From NCBI GenBank assembly GCA_002405835.1, contig DHMO01000018.1, positions 1 through 57,835 on the forward strand: a stretch of 57,835 nt of DNA, read 5' to 3'. Below are positions 1 to 8,538 of this stretch, piece after piece (the stretch's first letter is position 1; the number at the start of each line of letters is the position of its first letter). Below the pieces are notes generated by a model. The model was not told the origin of the DNA and did no database searches. It saw nothing but the letters and a program-made list of their open reading frames with translations. Position numbers and translations under genes: made by a program. The stretch is from Lentisphaeria bacterium UBA4640 (GTDB lineage: Bacteria > Verrucomicrobiota > Lentisphaeria > Victivallales > UBA1829).

Positions 1-19
1 AATAGTTATTTAGCAGACA

Positions 20-268
20 CTAATTATTAACCATGATCCAGTCATCATAATCATTCCCGTACTGAATAAACCCAAGCCCTGTCTGTTTCAAATTTGCATT
101 GCACGACGCTTTCTGCGCCGCCGCCCTCGCCTTGCCCAGTGCAGGCAGAAGCATACCGGCAATGATTGCTATAATTGCAACAACTATAAGAAGCTCTATG
201 ATCGTAAATCTGCAGAGTTTCCCTGTGAAACGGAGGGGATGAGACAGTTCCGGATGTTTTGTTTTCAT
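20..268 (-). pseudogene. Truncated pseudopilin (prepilin N-terminal domain, 82 aa)
   Basis: The 82-residue protein carries the prepilin cleavage/methylation segment RFTIIELLIVVAIIAIIAG at about residues 20-39, with the conserved Glu at mature position 5, and then the NLKQTG stretch typical of this family. It stops at a TAG (20-22) where homologues run on for about 200-250 residues to an H-X9-DG C-terminus, so it is probably interrupted. Arg rather than Gly precedes the mature Phe. It is divergent from an AraC regulator starting 200 bp away, an arrangement seen around other pseudopilins in this window. The continuation lies outside the window, so a frameshift, a real stop or a sequencing error cannot be told apart. 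Confidence 0.7.
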
Positions 269-468
269 TGCCTTGCGTGCCTTTCATGCTGTTTTTATTG
301 TTTTCTTGTTTTCTGACAGGAACCTGTTCTGAGATAAATATATATCATAAAAGCTGTTTTGTAAATGGGGGAAAAAGACAAAAAGATGTAAAAAACGAAA
401 CATTGCACATTTTCCTCTTGAAAACTCCCGGATGCGGGGATATGGTACAGAAAAATGGAGTTAGAACA

Positions 469-1323
469 ATGAACCGGCAGGATATCAACCCGCTGCAGCT
501 GCTTTTTGAACATGGCATGGAACGGAAACCGGAAGGTTTTGAACCATTCTTCATCATTTACTGCGGGCTCGCCCTTAACTGGCAGAAGAAAAAATTCGTC
601 CGCATGAATCACCGGCGCTGGACATTTGAATATGTGCTTTCCGGTACAGGGATTCTTGAAATCGACGATACCTCCTACATGGTCGGACCGGGAGATCTCT
701 ACATTCTTCCCTTCGGACACAACCACAAATACTATCCGACATCCCCGAATGGATGGCGCAAAATCTATATAAACTGCACAGGGCCGCTGATAGAGGCGCT
801 CCTGAAAACGTATTTGCTTCTCGGCTGCTACCTGTTCAAGAACTGCGGACCGGAAATAAAAGAGATTTTCTATAGATTCTACCGGAAATATCACCCCGCT
901 AAAACTGCGGAAACTCAGGACTCAGACACTCTGCTCTTCTGCCGCCTGGCCGAACTTCTGTATCTGCATGGAAAGACGGAAAGCAGTTCCAGACTGACCT
1001 GCGTCATGCAGCTTCAGTATATTCTCGACCGTTCCGTCGATGCGCGGGTTGATCTAAACCGGATTGCCAGACAGTTCTGCATGACTCCATGCTATATGCG
1101 CCGCCTCTTCAAACGTTACACAGGAATGACTCCATACGAATATCACCTCAACAAACGGATTGATGCCGCACTTTCCATGCTCGTCTCCACCTCTTTCACG
1201 GTCATGCAGATTGCGGATCAGCTGCATTTTTCCGATGCCTATCATTTCTCCAAAATTTTTAAAAAGAAGACCGGTTTATCCCCCAGAGCTTACAGAAACA
1301 GCCAGAAAGGGCAGTCTGCCTGA
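469..1323 (+). CDS. AraC-family transcriptional regulator
   Basis: This is a 284-residue one-component regulator. The N-terminal half has a cupin-like sugar-sensing domain (VLSGTGILEIDD, then GPGDLYILPFGHNH). The C-terminal third carries two helix-turn-helix motifs of the AraC type: LNRIARQFCMTPCYMRRLFK and, after a linker, VMQIADQLHFSDAYHFSKIF, ending in the family signature KKKTGLSPRAYR. The frame stays open upstream to 259, but I start at the ATG at 469 because GGAG lies 8 nt before it and the upstream part looks like non-coding sequence. It lies 90 bp before a same-strand gene whose promoter region holds a pair of repeats that could be its operator. Confidence 0.9.
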   Translation: MNRQDINPLQLLFEHGMERKPEGFEPFFIIYCGLALNWQKKKFVRMNHRRWTFEYVLSGTGILEIDDTSYMVGPGDLYILPFGHNHKYYPTSPNGWRKIYINCTGPLIEALLKTYLLLGCYLFKNCGPEIKEIFYRFYRKYHPAKTAETQDSDTLLFCRLAELLYLHGKTESSSRLTCVMQLQYILDRSVDARVDLNRIARQFCMTPCYMRRLFKRYTGMTPYEYHLNKRIDAALSMLVSTSFTVMQIADQLHFSDAYHFSKIFKKKTGLSPRAYRNSQKGQSA

Positions 1324-1357
1324 CTTTTCAAAATTCCATAAAACAGACTTCCGGCAG

Positions 1358-1394
1358 TTGCTTTCCGGAAAAGGCATTGTATATTTCCGGAAAA
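1358..1394 (+). promoter_or_regulatory. Promoter with paired 11-bp repeats, possible AraC operator
   Basis: TTGCTT (1358-1363), a 16-bp spacer and TATATT (1380-1385) form a promoter. The 11-mer TTTCCGGAAAA occurs twice, at 1362-1372 and 1384-1394, about two helical turns apart, overlapping the -35 and the -10. AraC proteins commonly bind direct repeats with such spacing. TTCCGG is frequent in this genome, so the motif alone is not decisive. Confidence 0.45.
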
Positions 1395-1413
1395 ACATAC
1401 AGGAGAACGCAAA

Positions 1414-2625
1414 ATGAATATCACACCTGAACTCCGAAAGGCGCTTGATGCCGCATGGAAACAGCTGACGCAGATTCTGTTCTGCGAAAAAACGAATCTC
1501 ATCTACGACTACGTCGGCTCGCTCGATGAACACCGGTTCGATTTCCTGCCGACCGCTCAGGAAGTTCAGCTCGGATACCCCAACAACAAAGGGTACTCCA
1601 CCGGAATGGAAGACAGCATGATCTGCGGCGGAACCGCTCTCGATCTCTGCATCCGGCGCGCTAAGCTCTTCCCGGAAACAACGGAAGAATGCAGGACTTT
1701 CGCACAGAAACTCTTCAAAGGCCTCGAACTCTGCGCCACAGTCCACGGAAGAAACGGATACATCGTCCGAAGCGTCTCCCCGCGCGACGGAAAAAGCTGC
1801 TACACCTGTTCCTCCCGCGATCAGATGACCTTCTGGATCTGGGGACTTTGGAACTATTACAACTCCGGACTCGTCTCCGAAAACGAACGAAAACGCATTG
1901 TGGAGCTCGTCGTCATGCTCGCGGAACGTTCGGAAAAAGAGGTCGTTCCGGAAAACGATTACTGCATTCTAACACTCGACGGATACCCGAACATTCTCAA
2001 CAAGCTGGTTCATGTCCCGCCGCATGAAATTCTGCGCCTTCTGATGTTCTACAGCACAGCGTATGCGCTGACCGGCAACGAACATTGGAAACAGCTTTAT
2101 GATGCACTCATTGAGCCGGCAATCCGCAGAGCGGCGGAGCCGAAAGAGAACTGGAACCATTTTGAACTCTCACAGTTCCTCATCTCGCTCGCGCTCTGCA
2201 ACGAACTTGATCCGCGGCCGGAATTCGTTGAAATCTCTCGGACGATTGCAGGAATCACGAAAAAAATGCTCTGCGAAAAATATCTTCCCGAGCTCGAACA
2301 GTGGACAGGCTCCTGGTACTGTCCGGCGCGTCCGTGGCGCGAATCCAGACGAATGCACGTGATGCAGGCAGCCAACGGTTCCGCCGTCTGGCCGGACGGC
2401 AAGCTCGACCTTCGCCCGCCTCAGACGGAAGAGTTTGAAAGACTCTTTGATGTTGTCCGGATTCCCGGAAACCTCGCAGAAGGCGTTCTGCTCGCACCGG
2501 AATGCGGATTCTCTCCCGAACTCCGCGAACGTTTTCTGAAAGCGTTTCTGCGTCCCGATTACTCGGTGACCTGCTCGTACAGTCTGCTCGGAATGTTCTA
2601 TTCGGCGCTGCTTCTGCTGCGCTGA
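1414..2625 (+). CDS. Unknown 403-aa protein, possibly an alpha/alpha-barrel carbohydrate enzyme
   Basis: I do not recognise a specific family. The 403-residue protein has no signal peptide and is rich in aromatic and charged helices (for example FWIWGLWNYYNSGL, LRLLMFYSTAYALTGNEHWKQLYD), which resembles the helical toroid of six-hairpin glycosidases and related carbohydrate enzymes. That resemblance is impression rather than proof. AGGAG precedes the ATG by 8 nt. It follows an AraC regulator and overlaps the 3' end of a second, convergent AraC regulator by 28 bp. The context, with a GH16 gene just beyond, suggests intracellular sugar metabolism. Confidence 0.6.
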   Translation: MNITPELRKALDAAWKQLTQILFCEKTNLIYDYVGSLDEHRFDFLPTAQEVQLGYPNNKGYSTGMEDSMICGGTALDLCIRRAKLFPETTEECRTFAQKLFKGLELCATVHGRNGYIVRSVSPRDGKSCYTCSSRDQMTFWIWGLWNYYNSGLVSENERKRIVELVVMLAERSEKEVVPENDYCILTLDGYPNILNKLVHVPPHEILRLLMFYSTAYALTGNEHWKQLYDALIEPAIRRAAEPKENWNHFELSQFLISLALCNELDPRPEFVEISRTIAGITKKMLCEKYLPELEQWTGSWYCPARPWRESRRMHVMQAANGSAVWPDGKLDLRPPQTEEFERLFDVVRIPGNLAEGVLLAPECGFSPELRERFLKAFLRPDYSVTCSYSLLGMFYSALLLLR

Positions 2626-3530
2626 TTCACACTCCGGCGGCGGAATTCACGCGGAGAACAGCCGTGAAAGCGCGTGAATTCCGTTGAAAAATGAAACGGG
2701 TTCCCGTAACCGCACAGCTGGCTGATCTCCTTGACTGTCAAACGGCTCCCGCCAAGCAGCCGTGCGGCATGCAGCAGACGCATGCGGATGAGATACTGAT
2801 ACGGCGTCTCGCCGAAACTTGCGCGGAACCGGACGTTGAAGGTCGGCAGGCTCACGCCGAGTTCCGCCGCAAGAGTTTCCATGCGGAACGGTTCCTGGAA
2901 ATTCCGCTCCAGACGGATTCGAACCGCCTCCATCTCCGCCGGAACCGGATCAGCCCGGTGAAGTTCAGCAAGAAGATTCAGCAGCTCAAACATCACCCCG
3001 GAAAGCCGGCGGCGCGAACATGGATCGTGGAAACCGCGAACAGCCTCCCGCATCCGGTTGAACAGATCATCCCAGAGTGTCTGCTCCACACGCACCGTCA
3101 GAACGTTGTCCAGATGCAGCTGATGAATCAGTTCCGGAAGCAGAAGCCCGACAGGAATAACCCCCGCTTTCCGGCAGTTTTTCCCGGGGAAATAGAGCAG
3201 ATCGTTATCCCGGTGCGGATGAAGAATGCAGAGGTCGCCGGGCTCCGCAATGTACGCGGAATTTCCGCTCCGGATCATGAACTCGCCTTCATAGATATAT
3301 TCCAGCGAATAGAAATGCGAATTTTTCCGGCGCTGAAAAAAGTAATTCCGCACATTGCTTCGGACTAAGTAGCGGCAGGAAAGCGTTTCGTGCACGGTCA
3401 TCTCTTCAGGAAGCGCAAGCACATCCGAACTATCCGTTCTTCCGGTCCCCTGAATCCAGACTTCCGGCGCTTTATAGAGGCTTGCGACCTTCTGTTTTTC
3501 AAAAATCGAAACATCACCGAGAAGACGCAT
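2598..3530 (-). CDS. AraC-family transcriptional regulator
   Basis: The 310-residue regulator has an N-terminal cupin-like effector domain (YIAEPGDLCILHPHRDND around residues 92-110) and a C-terminal AraC DNA-binding domain with two helix-turn-helix units (METLAAELGVSLPTFNVRFR and VKEISQLCGYGNPFHFSTEF) and the closing signature GCSPREFRR. AAGGAA lies about 8 nt before the ATG. It is divergent from the GH16 gene across 115 bp and is the natural candidate to control it. Its last 28 bp overlap the end of the convergent upstream gene. Confidence 0.9.
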   Translation of the reverse strand: MRLLGDVSIFEKQKVASLYKAPEVWIQGTGRTDSSDVLALPEEMTVHETLSCRYLVRSNVRNYFFQRRKNSHFYSLEYIYEGEFMIRSGNSAYIAEPGDLCILHPHRDNDLLYFPGKNCRKAGVIPVGLLLPELIHQLHLDNVLTVRVEQTLWDDLFNRMREAVRGFHDPCSRRRLSGVMFELLNLLAELHRADPVPAEMEAVRIRLERNFQEPFRMETLAAELGVSLPTFNVRFRASFGETPYQYLIRMRLLHAARLLGGSRLTVKEISQLCGYGNPFHFSTEFTRFHGCSPREFRRRSVNQRSRSSAE

Positions 3531-3645
3531 TTTATCATTCCTTATGCTTTTTTATTTTTCCGAAGCAAATATACTTCCTTCTCTCTCTTTTTTCAAGAGA
3601 ATGATGGTATAATTATCCGCATCACTTCAAGCAAAAGGAAATCAT

Positions 3646-4566
3646 ATGCAGACCTTCAAACTCGACAACCATGCGGACAGCGTTCTGCCCGAAAACAAAA
3701 ACTGGAAACTCATCTGGAACGATGAATTCGACGGAACCGAACTGGATACCTCAAAGTGGGGCTTCCGGCTCAACTTCTGGGGGAAACGGTTCGATACATT
3801 CACAACCGAAGGAATCGAACTCGACGGGAACAGTCATCTGAAACTTCATCTGATCCGGAAAGGCGACGACTTCTTCTCGCCGCATCTCCAGACCGGCGCG
3901 CTCACCTACGACAATCCCAAAGACTGCGGCGGATTCTGGCCGTTCGGCAAACTCGATCAGCCCAAATTCATGCACCGTTACGGCTACTATGAAATCCGCT
4001 GCCGTCTGCCGAAAAATCCCGGATGGCATGCGGCATTCTGGCTTCAGGCTCCCGGCGTCGGCTCTCATCCCGATCCGCGCCGCGCCGGTGTCGAATGCGA
4101 CATCATGGAAAACTACCGCCAGCACACCGAAGGCAAACTCATCGGCGGCAATATCTGGGGCGGTTACGGACGCGACTGCGGAGCATCCGGGCACTTTTCA
4201 TGGGACTGCAAGGAAACTGCGGACGGATGGCATTATTTCGGCGTCGACTGGAGCCCTGAAGGATACGATTTCTACGCGGACGGCGAGCTCACCGGAAAAG
4301 TCGTTCCGCCGGAACGCGCGGAGGAAAAGCATATCGTCAAAGAGAGCGAAGGCGCATCGTGGCTGAAGCCGGGCAGCGTCTCCGTCGGTCCGGTATCCGA
4401 AGTGGAACAGTTCATACTTGTTTCCACCGAATGCCACGGCTACCGCGGTCCCGGATTCACTGCGCCGAACGACCAAAAGCCCGGCACGCCGTGCAAACTG
4501 CTCTTCGACGCCGTCCTGCCAGACTGCTTTGAAGTTGACCACGTCCGGGTATTCGACCGCGTCTGA
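3646..4566 (+). CDS. GH16-family glycoside hydrolase (beta-glucanase/laminarinase-like)
   Basis: This 306-residue enzyme belongs to the concanavalin-like GH16 family, which hydrolyses beta-linked glucans, galactans or carrageenans. The catalytic motif ExDxxE is present as ECDIMEN (E150 nucleophile, D152, E155 acid/base), and family hallmarks such as LIWNDEFDG near the start and GWHYFGVDWSPEGYDFYADGE follow. There is no signal peptide, so it appears cytoplasmic, which is unusual for a polysaccharide-degrading GH16. AAGGAA precedes the ATG, and a TATAAT at 3608-3613 may be its -10. It is divergent from an AraC regulator and convergent with rnhC, abutting it. The substrate cannot be read from the sequence. 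Confidence 0.9.
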   Translation: MQTFKLDNHADSVLPENKNWKLIWNDEFDGTELDTSKWGFRLNFWGKRFDTFTTEGIELDGNSHLKLHLIRKGDDFFSPHLQTGALTYDNPKDCGGFWPFGKLDQPKFMHRYGYYEIRCRLPKNPGWHAAFWLQAPGVGSHPDPRRAGVECDIMENYRQHTEGKLIGGNIWGGYGRDCGASGHFSWDCKETADGWHYFGVDWSPEGYDFYADGELTGKVVPPERAEEKHIVKESEGASWLKPGSVSVGPVSEVEQFILVSTECHGYRGPGFTAPNDQKPGTPCKLLFDAVLPDCFEVDHVRVFDRV

Positions 4567-5505
4567 TCAATGATGCTTCCACTCGGTCTTCGGCGGAGGC
4601 GGGAGACCGAGCGCCTTATAACTGTTGCGGAAGTGCATTTTTGCATACTTTGAAAGCAGATCGCGTCCGCCCTGCTCCACAAGTTTTGCGGCGCAGATGT
4701 CGACCTGTTCCCCGGCGCCCTTCGGCAGAGTCATCCCCGCCTCTTTGCCGAGATCTTCGAGGCGTTTCAGGAACGCGGCGCGGGCAATCACCGAAGCCGC
4801 GGCAACCGCCATGTCGCTCTCCGCTTTGGTACGCTGAACAAGCCGGATCTGCCGTCCGCGCTCCCGAAGCGCCGAGAGAATCAGCGATTCATTTCCGAAT
4901 TTGTCGGCAAGCGCCTCTTTGCATTCCGGGACCTTCTCCAGCAGATTCTCCAGCGCGCGGGCATGTCCCCACGCGAGCAGATGATTCAGCGAACGGAATC
5001 CCGAATACATGCGGTTGTATGCTTCGGGACCGATCGCGACGAACCCGAACCCCTTGCCGATAATCTTCATGGCGTCCGCCGCAATCTTGCGCAGCTGCGT
5101 ATCATTTTTGATGAGCTTGCAGTCGCGCACGCCGGCATCGCCGAGCGAAAGCTCCATTCCCTTGTCCAGATAAACGGCGGCGACAACAAGCGGACCGAAG
5201 AAATCGCCCTTGCCGCTCTCGTCCATTCCCGCATGAGGGATGAAATCCTGCTGTTTTTCCTGAAATGCGAGATCTTTCAAGACTTCGGGTTCCAGAATGA
5301 AATCGACGAAATCCTGCGCCTCCGCACCCTGGATCACAAGTTTTCCGCTGTTGTAAAGCACTGCGTTGGTTTTATTTTTCACCGCTTTGAATTTTGCATA
5401 CGGCAATTCTGAAAAATCCCAGCAGCGCGCCCCCAGCGCATCGCGCAGCACATCGTGCAGTTCCGCAGGGAGAAGTTTGACGATACAGTTTTTGTTTTCC
5501 GGCAT
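4567..5505 (-). CDS. rnhC: Ribonuclease HIII
   Basis: The 312-residue protein removes ribonucleotides from RNA-DNA hybrids. The first ~85 residues form the TBP-like N-terminal domain that distinguishes RNase HIII from HII. The catalytic motif GMDESGKGDFFGPLV follows, with D95 and E96 matching the DEXGXGDXXGP signature, and the acidic residue in LGDAGVRDCKLI continues the active site. AAGGAT lies upstream of the ATG. It has its own promoter and is convergent with the GH16 gene, ending one base from it. Confidence 0.95.
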   Translation of the reverse strand: MPENKNCIVKLLPAELHDVLRDALGARCWDFSELPYAKFKAVKNKTNAVLYNSGKLVIQGAEAQDFVDFILEPEVLKDLAFQEKQQDFIPHAGMDESGKGDFFGPLVVAAVYLDKGMELSLGDAGVRDCKLIKNDTQLRKIAADAMKIIGKGFGFVAIGPEAYNRMYSGFRSLNHLLAWGHARALENLLEKVPECKEALADKFGNESLILSALRERGRQIRLVQRTKAESDMAVAAASVIARAAFLKRLEDLGKEAGMTLPKGAGEQVDICAAKLVEQGGRDLLSKYAKMHFRNSYKALGLPPPPKTEWKHH

Positions 5506-5528
5506 GATTAATCCTTGTTTTTAACGGG

Positions 5529-5557
5529 AATATACTGTTTTATCCTTCTTTTTTCAA
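5529..5557 (-). promoter_or_regulatory. rnhC promoter
   Basis: On the minus strand TTGAAA (5557-5552), a 17-bp spacer and TATATT (5534-5529) give a near-consensus sigma-70 promoter 23 bp before the rnhC start. Confidence 0.65.
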
Positions 5558-5597
5558 ACTCAAAAGCGAAAAACGGGCGGATTTCATTTTCCGGAGC

Positions 5598-5626
5598 TTG
5601 CAAAATGACAGTTTACGGCGTATATT
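5598..5626 (+). promoter_or_regulatory. Promoter of the citrate-synthase-like gene and dgt
   Basis: TTGCAA (5598-5603), a 17-bp spacer and TATATT (5621-5626) lie 46 bp before the next ATG. It is divergent from the rnhC promoter. Confidence 0.6.
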
Positions 5627-5672
5627 TAAAGAATTGCAAAATTGGAAATAACGGAAAAAGGCTGGCGGAAAA

Positions 5673-6989
5673 ATGAAAAGACTTTTGAAAAATGTAGCCG
5701 AGCCGAATCTCTTCCGGGAAATTTTTTCCTATGACAGGATTCCGGCTTTCAAACTCGTTGAGAAAACCGTAAGCCCGCGTCTGCCGGAACATATCTGGAT
5801 TACCGATACAACGTTCCGCGACGGACAGCAGGCGCGTCCGCCGTATTCCGTTTCCGAAATAGTCGAACTCTTCAAATTCATGCACCGGATCGGCGGAAAA
5901 CACGGACTCATCCGCCAGAGCGAATTCTTCCTCTACAGCGAACAGGACCGCAAAGCCGTGGAAGCCTGTCAGGAACTTGGTTTCGAATTCCCCGAAATCA
6001 CCGCATGGATCCGCGCTGTAAAAAAAGATTTTGAACTCGTCAAAAGCATGGGACTCAAGGAGACCGGCATTCTGACCTCCTGTTCCGATTATCATATCTT
6101 TCTGAAACTGCGCAAAACCCGCCGCCAGGCGCTCGACTCCTACAAGGAAATCGTCGAGGCCGCTCTCGAAAACGGCGTCCGTCCGCGCTGCCATCTGGAA
6201 GACGCCACCCGCGCAGACTTCGAAGGATTCGTCATCCCCATGATCAACGAGCTCAACGACCTCTGCGCCGGAACCGGAATGAACGTCAAAATCCGTCTGT
6301 GCGACACAATGGGATACGGTCTGCCCTTCCCCAACGTCCCCGCGCCTCGCGGAGTTCCCGCCATGCTCGACATGATTCTCTCTGAAACCGATACGAAATC
6401 CGAACAGCTTGAGTGGCACGGACACAACGATTTCCACAAGGTTCTCGCAAACGGCGTCTGCGCGTGGCTCTACGGCTGCTCCGCCGTCAACGGAACCTTC
6501 CTCGGATTCGGTGAACGCACCGGAAACCCGCCGATCGAAGGACTCGTCTTCGACTGGATGGGGCTCACCGGAATCAACGACGGAATCGACACCACCGCCA
6601 TCACGGAAATGGCGGACTTCTTCCGCACCAAAATCAAACACGAAATCCCCCCGAACTTCCCGTTCGTCGGAGCCGATTTCAACACCACGCGTGCCGGAAT
6701 CCATGCCGACGGGCTGACCAAGAACGAGGAAATCTACAACATCTTCGATACGGAAAAATTCCTGAAGCGTCCCTGCCGCGTCGCCGTCTCCAACACCTCC
6801 GGTCTTGCGGGCATCGCATACTGGGTGCAGGAAAACACGCCGAAAGGCGCAGGCATCCGCAAGGACAATCCCGGCATCATCGCCATCCGCGACTGGATCG
6901 ACGCTGAATACGCCCGCGGACGCACAACATCCATCAGCGACAACGAGATGCGCGAACAGGTCCGCCTCCATCTCCCGGAAGTTCTTTAA
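5673..6989 (+). CDS. DRE-TIM metallolyase, probable (Re)-citrate synthase
   Basis: The 438-residue enzyme belongs to the HMG-CoA-lyase-like/isopropylmalate synthase superfamily: TTFRDGQQ (46-53) is the DRE-TIM motif, and WHGHNDFH carries the HxH metal ligands. These enzymes condense acetyl-CoA with an alpha-keto acid. The segments RQSEFFLY, SCSDYHIFLKL, VKIRLCDTMGYG and GFGERTGNPP match my recollection of the (Re)-citrate synthases of anaerobes rather than LeuA, and the C-terminal LeuA regulatory domain is absent. Automated annotation often calls such proteins 2-isopropylmalate or homocitrate synthase. dgt starts 12 bp downstream and is probably co-transcribed. Confidence 0.75.
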   Translation: MKRLLKNVAEPNLFREIFSYDRIPAFKLVEKTVSPRLPEHIWITDTTFRDGQQARPPYSVSEIVELFKFMHRIGGKHGLIRQSEFFLYSEQDRKAVEACQELGFEFPEITAWIRAVKKDFELVKSMGLKETGILTSCSDYHIFLKLRKTRRQALDSYKEIVEAALENGVRPRCHLEDATRADFEGFVIPMINELNDLCAGTGMNVKIRLCDTMGYGLPFPNVPAPRGVPAMLDMILSETDTKSEQLEWHGHNDFHKVLANGVCAWLYGCSAVNGTFLGFGERTGNPPIEGLVFDWMGLTGINDGIDTTAITEMADFFRTKIKHEIPPNFPFVGADFNTTRAGIHADGLTKNEEIYNIFDTEKFLKRPCRVAVSNTSGLAGIAYWVQENTPKGAGIRKDNPGIIAIRDWIDAEYARGRTTSISDNEMREQVRLHLPEVL

Positions 6990-7001
6990 GGAGATCTGCG
7001 C

Positions 7002-8141
7002 ATGATCCGCGACCTTTCCGTTCAATGCTCCGGAGAAGAGACGGATCTTGCCCCGTTCGCAGTCCGCAACAATGAATCCGCCGGACGCCGCTATCCGGAG
7101 ATCAGCCATCCCTTCCGGACCGATTTCCAGCGGGACCGCGACCGGGTTCTGCACAGTCGCGCATTCCGCCGTCTCGAATACAAAACCCAGGTTTTCCTGA
7201 GCGGTTCCGGCGACCACCTGCGCACCCGGCTCACTCACACGATCGAAGTCGCCGCAATCGCCCGCACGATCGCCCGCGCCCTGCGCCTGAACGAAGATCT
7301 TGCGGAAACAATCTCTCTCGCCCATGACATCGGACACACCCCGTTCGGACACGCCGGCGAACGCGCGCTCAATTCGCTCATGAAACGGCACGGCGGATTC
7401 GACCACAATCTTCAGGCGCTCCGCATCATCGACGACCTTGAAATCAAATATCCGGATTTTGACGGTCTGAATCTCTCATGGGAAATCCGCGCCGGACTTC
7501 TCAAACACCGGGAAGAACCGATCTGGCTCGACGGTCATCTCCTCCCCGCGCATCCCTCGCTTGAAGCGCAAGTCGCCGACCTCGCCGACGACCTCACCTA
7601 TTACGGACACGACACCGACGACGGCCTGGACTCCGGGCTCATCACGATTGAAATGCTCGAAACCATTCCGCTCTGGAACATGGCGGCAGAAAAAGCGCGC
7701 GACGCCGGACTTCATGAAAAAGATGAACGCTACGCCGCCTACACGGTGCGCTGTCTCATCGACATGATGGTCGGCGATGCGATCCGGTATTCAGATCACC
7801 TTCTGGAGCAGTACGCGCCGAAGAGCTCCGCCGACGCCCGCGCCCTCTCCTGCAAACTGATTTCATTCAGTCCCGAGTTTGAACCGCTCACGCTTCAGCT
7901 GCGTGAATTTCTTTATCACAATCTTTATTTTCATCCCGACATTGCGTCATTGAATGCGGAATCGCTTGAAAAGATGAAACTGCTGTTTGAAGTTTTCATG
8001 AATGATCCGGAACTTCTCGGCAAAAAATCGCGTCAGCGGAAATCACAGGACCCGCTCGAACGCATCGTTGCGGATTACATTGCAGGCATGACCGACACTT
8101 TTGCTCTGAAAGAATACCAGAAGTTCAGCGGGACGTGCTGA
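7002..8141 (+). CDS. dgt: Deoxyguanosinetriphosphate triphosphohydrolase-like protein (dGTPase)
   Basis: This 379-residue HD-superfamily enzyme hydrolyses dGTP or other dNTPs to deoxynucleoside and triphosphate. The N-terminal signature RDRDRVLHSRAFRRLEYKTQ is followed by the metal-binding residues: H79 in RLTHTIEV, H108-D109 in SLAHDIGHTPFGH, and the later Asp in ADDLTYYGHD. The length fits the short class of dGTPase-like proteins. GGAG stands 9 nt before the ATG. It follows the citrate-synthase-like gene by 12 bp and ends at a weak hairpin with a T-run. Confidence 0.93.
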   Translation: MIRDLSVQCSGEETDLAPFAVRNNESAGRRYPEISHPFRTDFQRDRDRVLHSRAFRRLEYKTQVFLSGSGDHLRTRLTHTIEVAAIARTIARALRLNEDLAETISLAHDIGHTPFGHAGERALNSLMKRHGGFDHNLQALRIIDDLEIKYPDFDGLNLSWEIRAGLLKHREEPIWLDGHLLPAHPSLEAQVADLADDLTYYGHDTDDGLDSGLITIEMLETIPLWNMAAEKARDAGLHEKDERYAAYTVRCLIDMMVGDAIRYSDHLLEQYAPKSSADARALSCKLISFSPEFEPLTLQLREFLYHNLYFHPDIASLNAESLEKMKLLFEVFMNDPELLGKKSRQRKSQDPLERIVADYIAGMTDTFALKEYQKFSGTC

Positions 8142-8166
8142 AATCCGGATATCTGCAGGATTTTTT
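8141..8166 (+). terminator. Weak intrinsic terminator after dgt
   Basis: AAATCC (8141-8146) pairs with GGATTT (8158-8163), followed by a run of T. The stem is only 6 bp. Confidence 0.4.
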
Positions 8167-8187
8167 CACTTTTTTCATTTTTCCCAT

Positions 8188-8215
8188 TTGACTTTCCGGA
8201 ATCTTCTGCTATATT
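8188..8215 (+). promoter_or_regulatory. tRNA-Asp promoter
   Basis: TTGACT (8188-8193), a 16-bp spacer and TATATT (8210-8215) lie 17 bp before the tRNA. Confidence 0.7.
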
Positions 8216-8232
8216 ACTTCCCATACTCAAAC

Positions 8233-8309
8233 GGAGGCGTAGCTCAACTGGTTAGAGTGCCACCCTGTCACGGTGGATGTTGCGGGTTCGAGTCCCGTCG
8301 CTTCCGCCA
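8233..8309 (+). tRNA. tRNA-Asp (GTC)
   Basis: A full cloverleaf can be drawn. The acceptor stem GGAGGCG pairs with CGCTTCC (one G-U pair), the anticodon stem CCACC/GGTGG encloses the loop CTGTCAC with anticodon GTC (8267-8269), and the T arm reads GCGGGTTCGAGTCCCGT. The discriminator is G8306 and CCA is encoded. A T-run from 8311 probably ends transcription. Confidence 0.97.
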
Positions 8310-8383
8310 TTTCTTTTTTTAAATCCCCCCGTCTTTCTTTTTTCATGCCTCGACAGAGCTTCTGTGCGGCGCAGATGGAATCT

Positions 8384-8482
8384 GTGACACAATTTTCAGC
8401 TTCTTCTGCGACAGAATGTCACGGCTGCCCGCTTTTTGTCATACACTTTCGAGTTCAAAAATCAGTTGGCACGTATATTGCT
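8384..8482 (+). promoter_or_regulatory. Sigma-54 promoter with upstream inverted repeats
   Basis: TGGCAC (8467-8472), N5 and TTGCT (8478-8482) match the sigma-54 -24/-12 consensus exactly (GG and GC in register). Upstream, GTGACA (8384-8389) and TGTCAC (8417-8422), plus the tighter GACA-N3-TGTC (8410-8420), are inverted repeats 50-85 bp away, where an enhancer-binding activator would sit. No sigma-70 promoter is evident in the 229 bp between the tRNA and the next gene. Confidence 0.7.
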
Positions 8483-8538
8483 TGATGTGACAGGATGAAT
8501 CAAAAGGCAAAAACATTTTAAAATACAGGAGAATCAAA

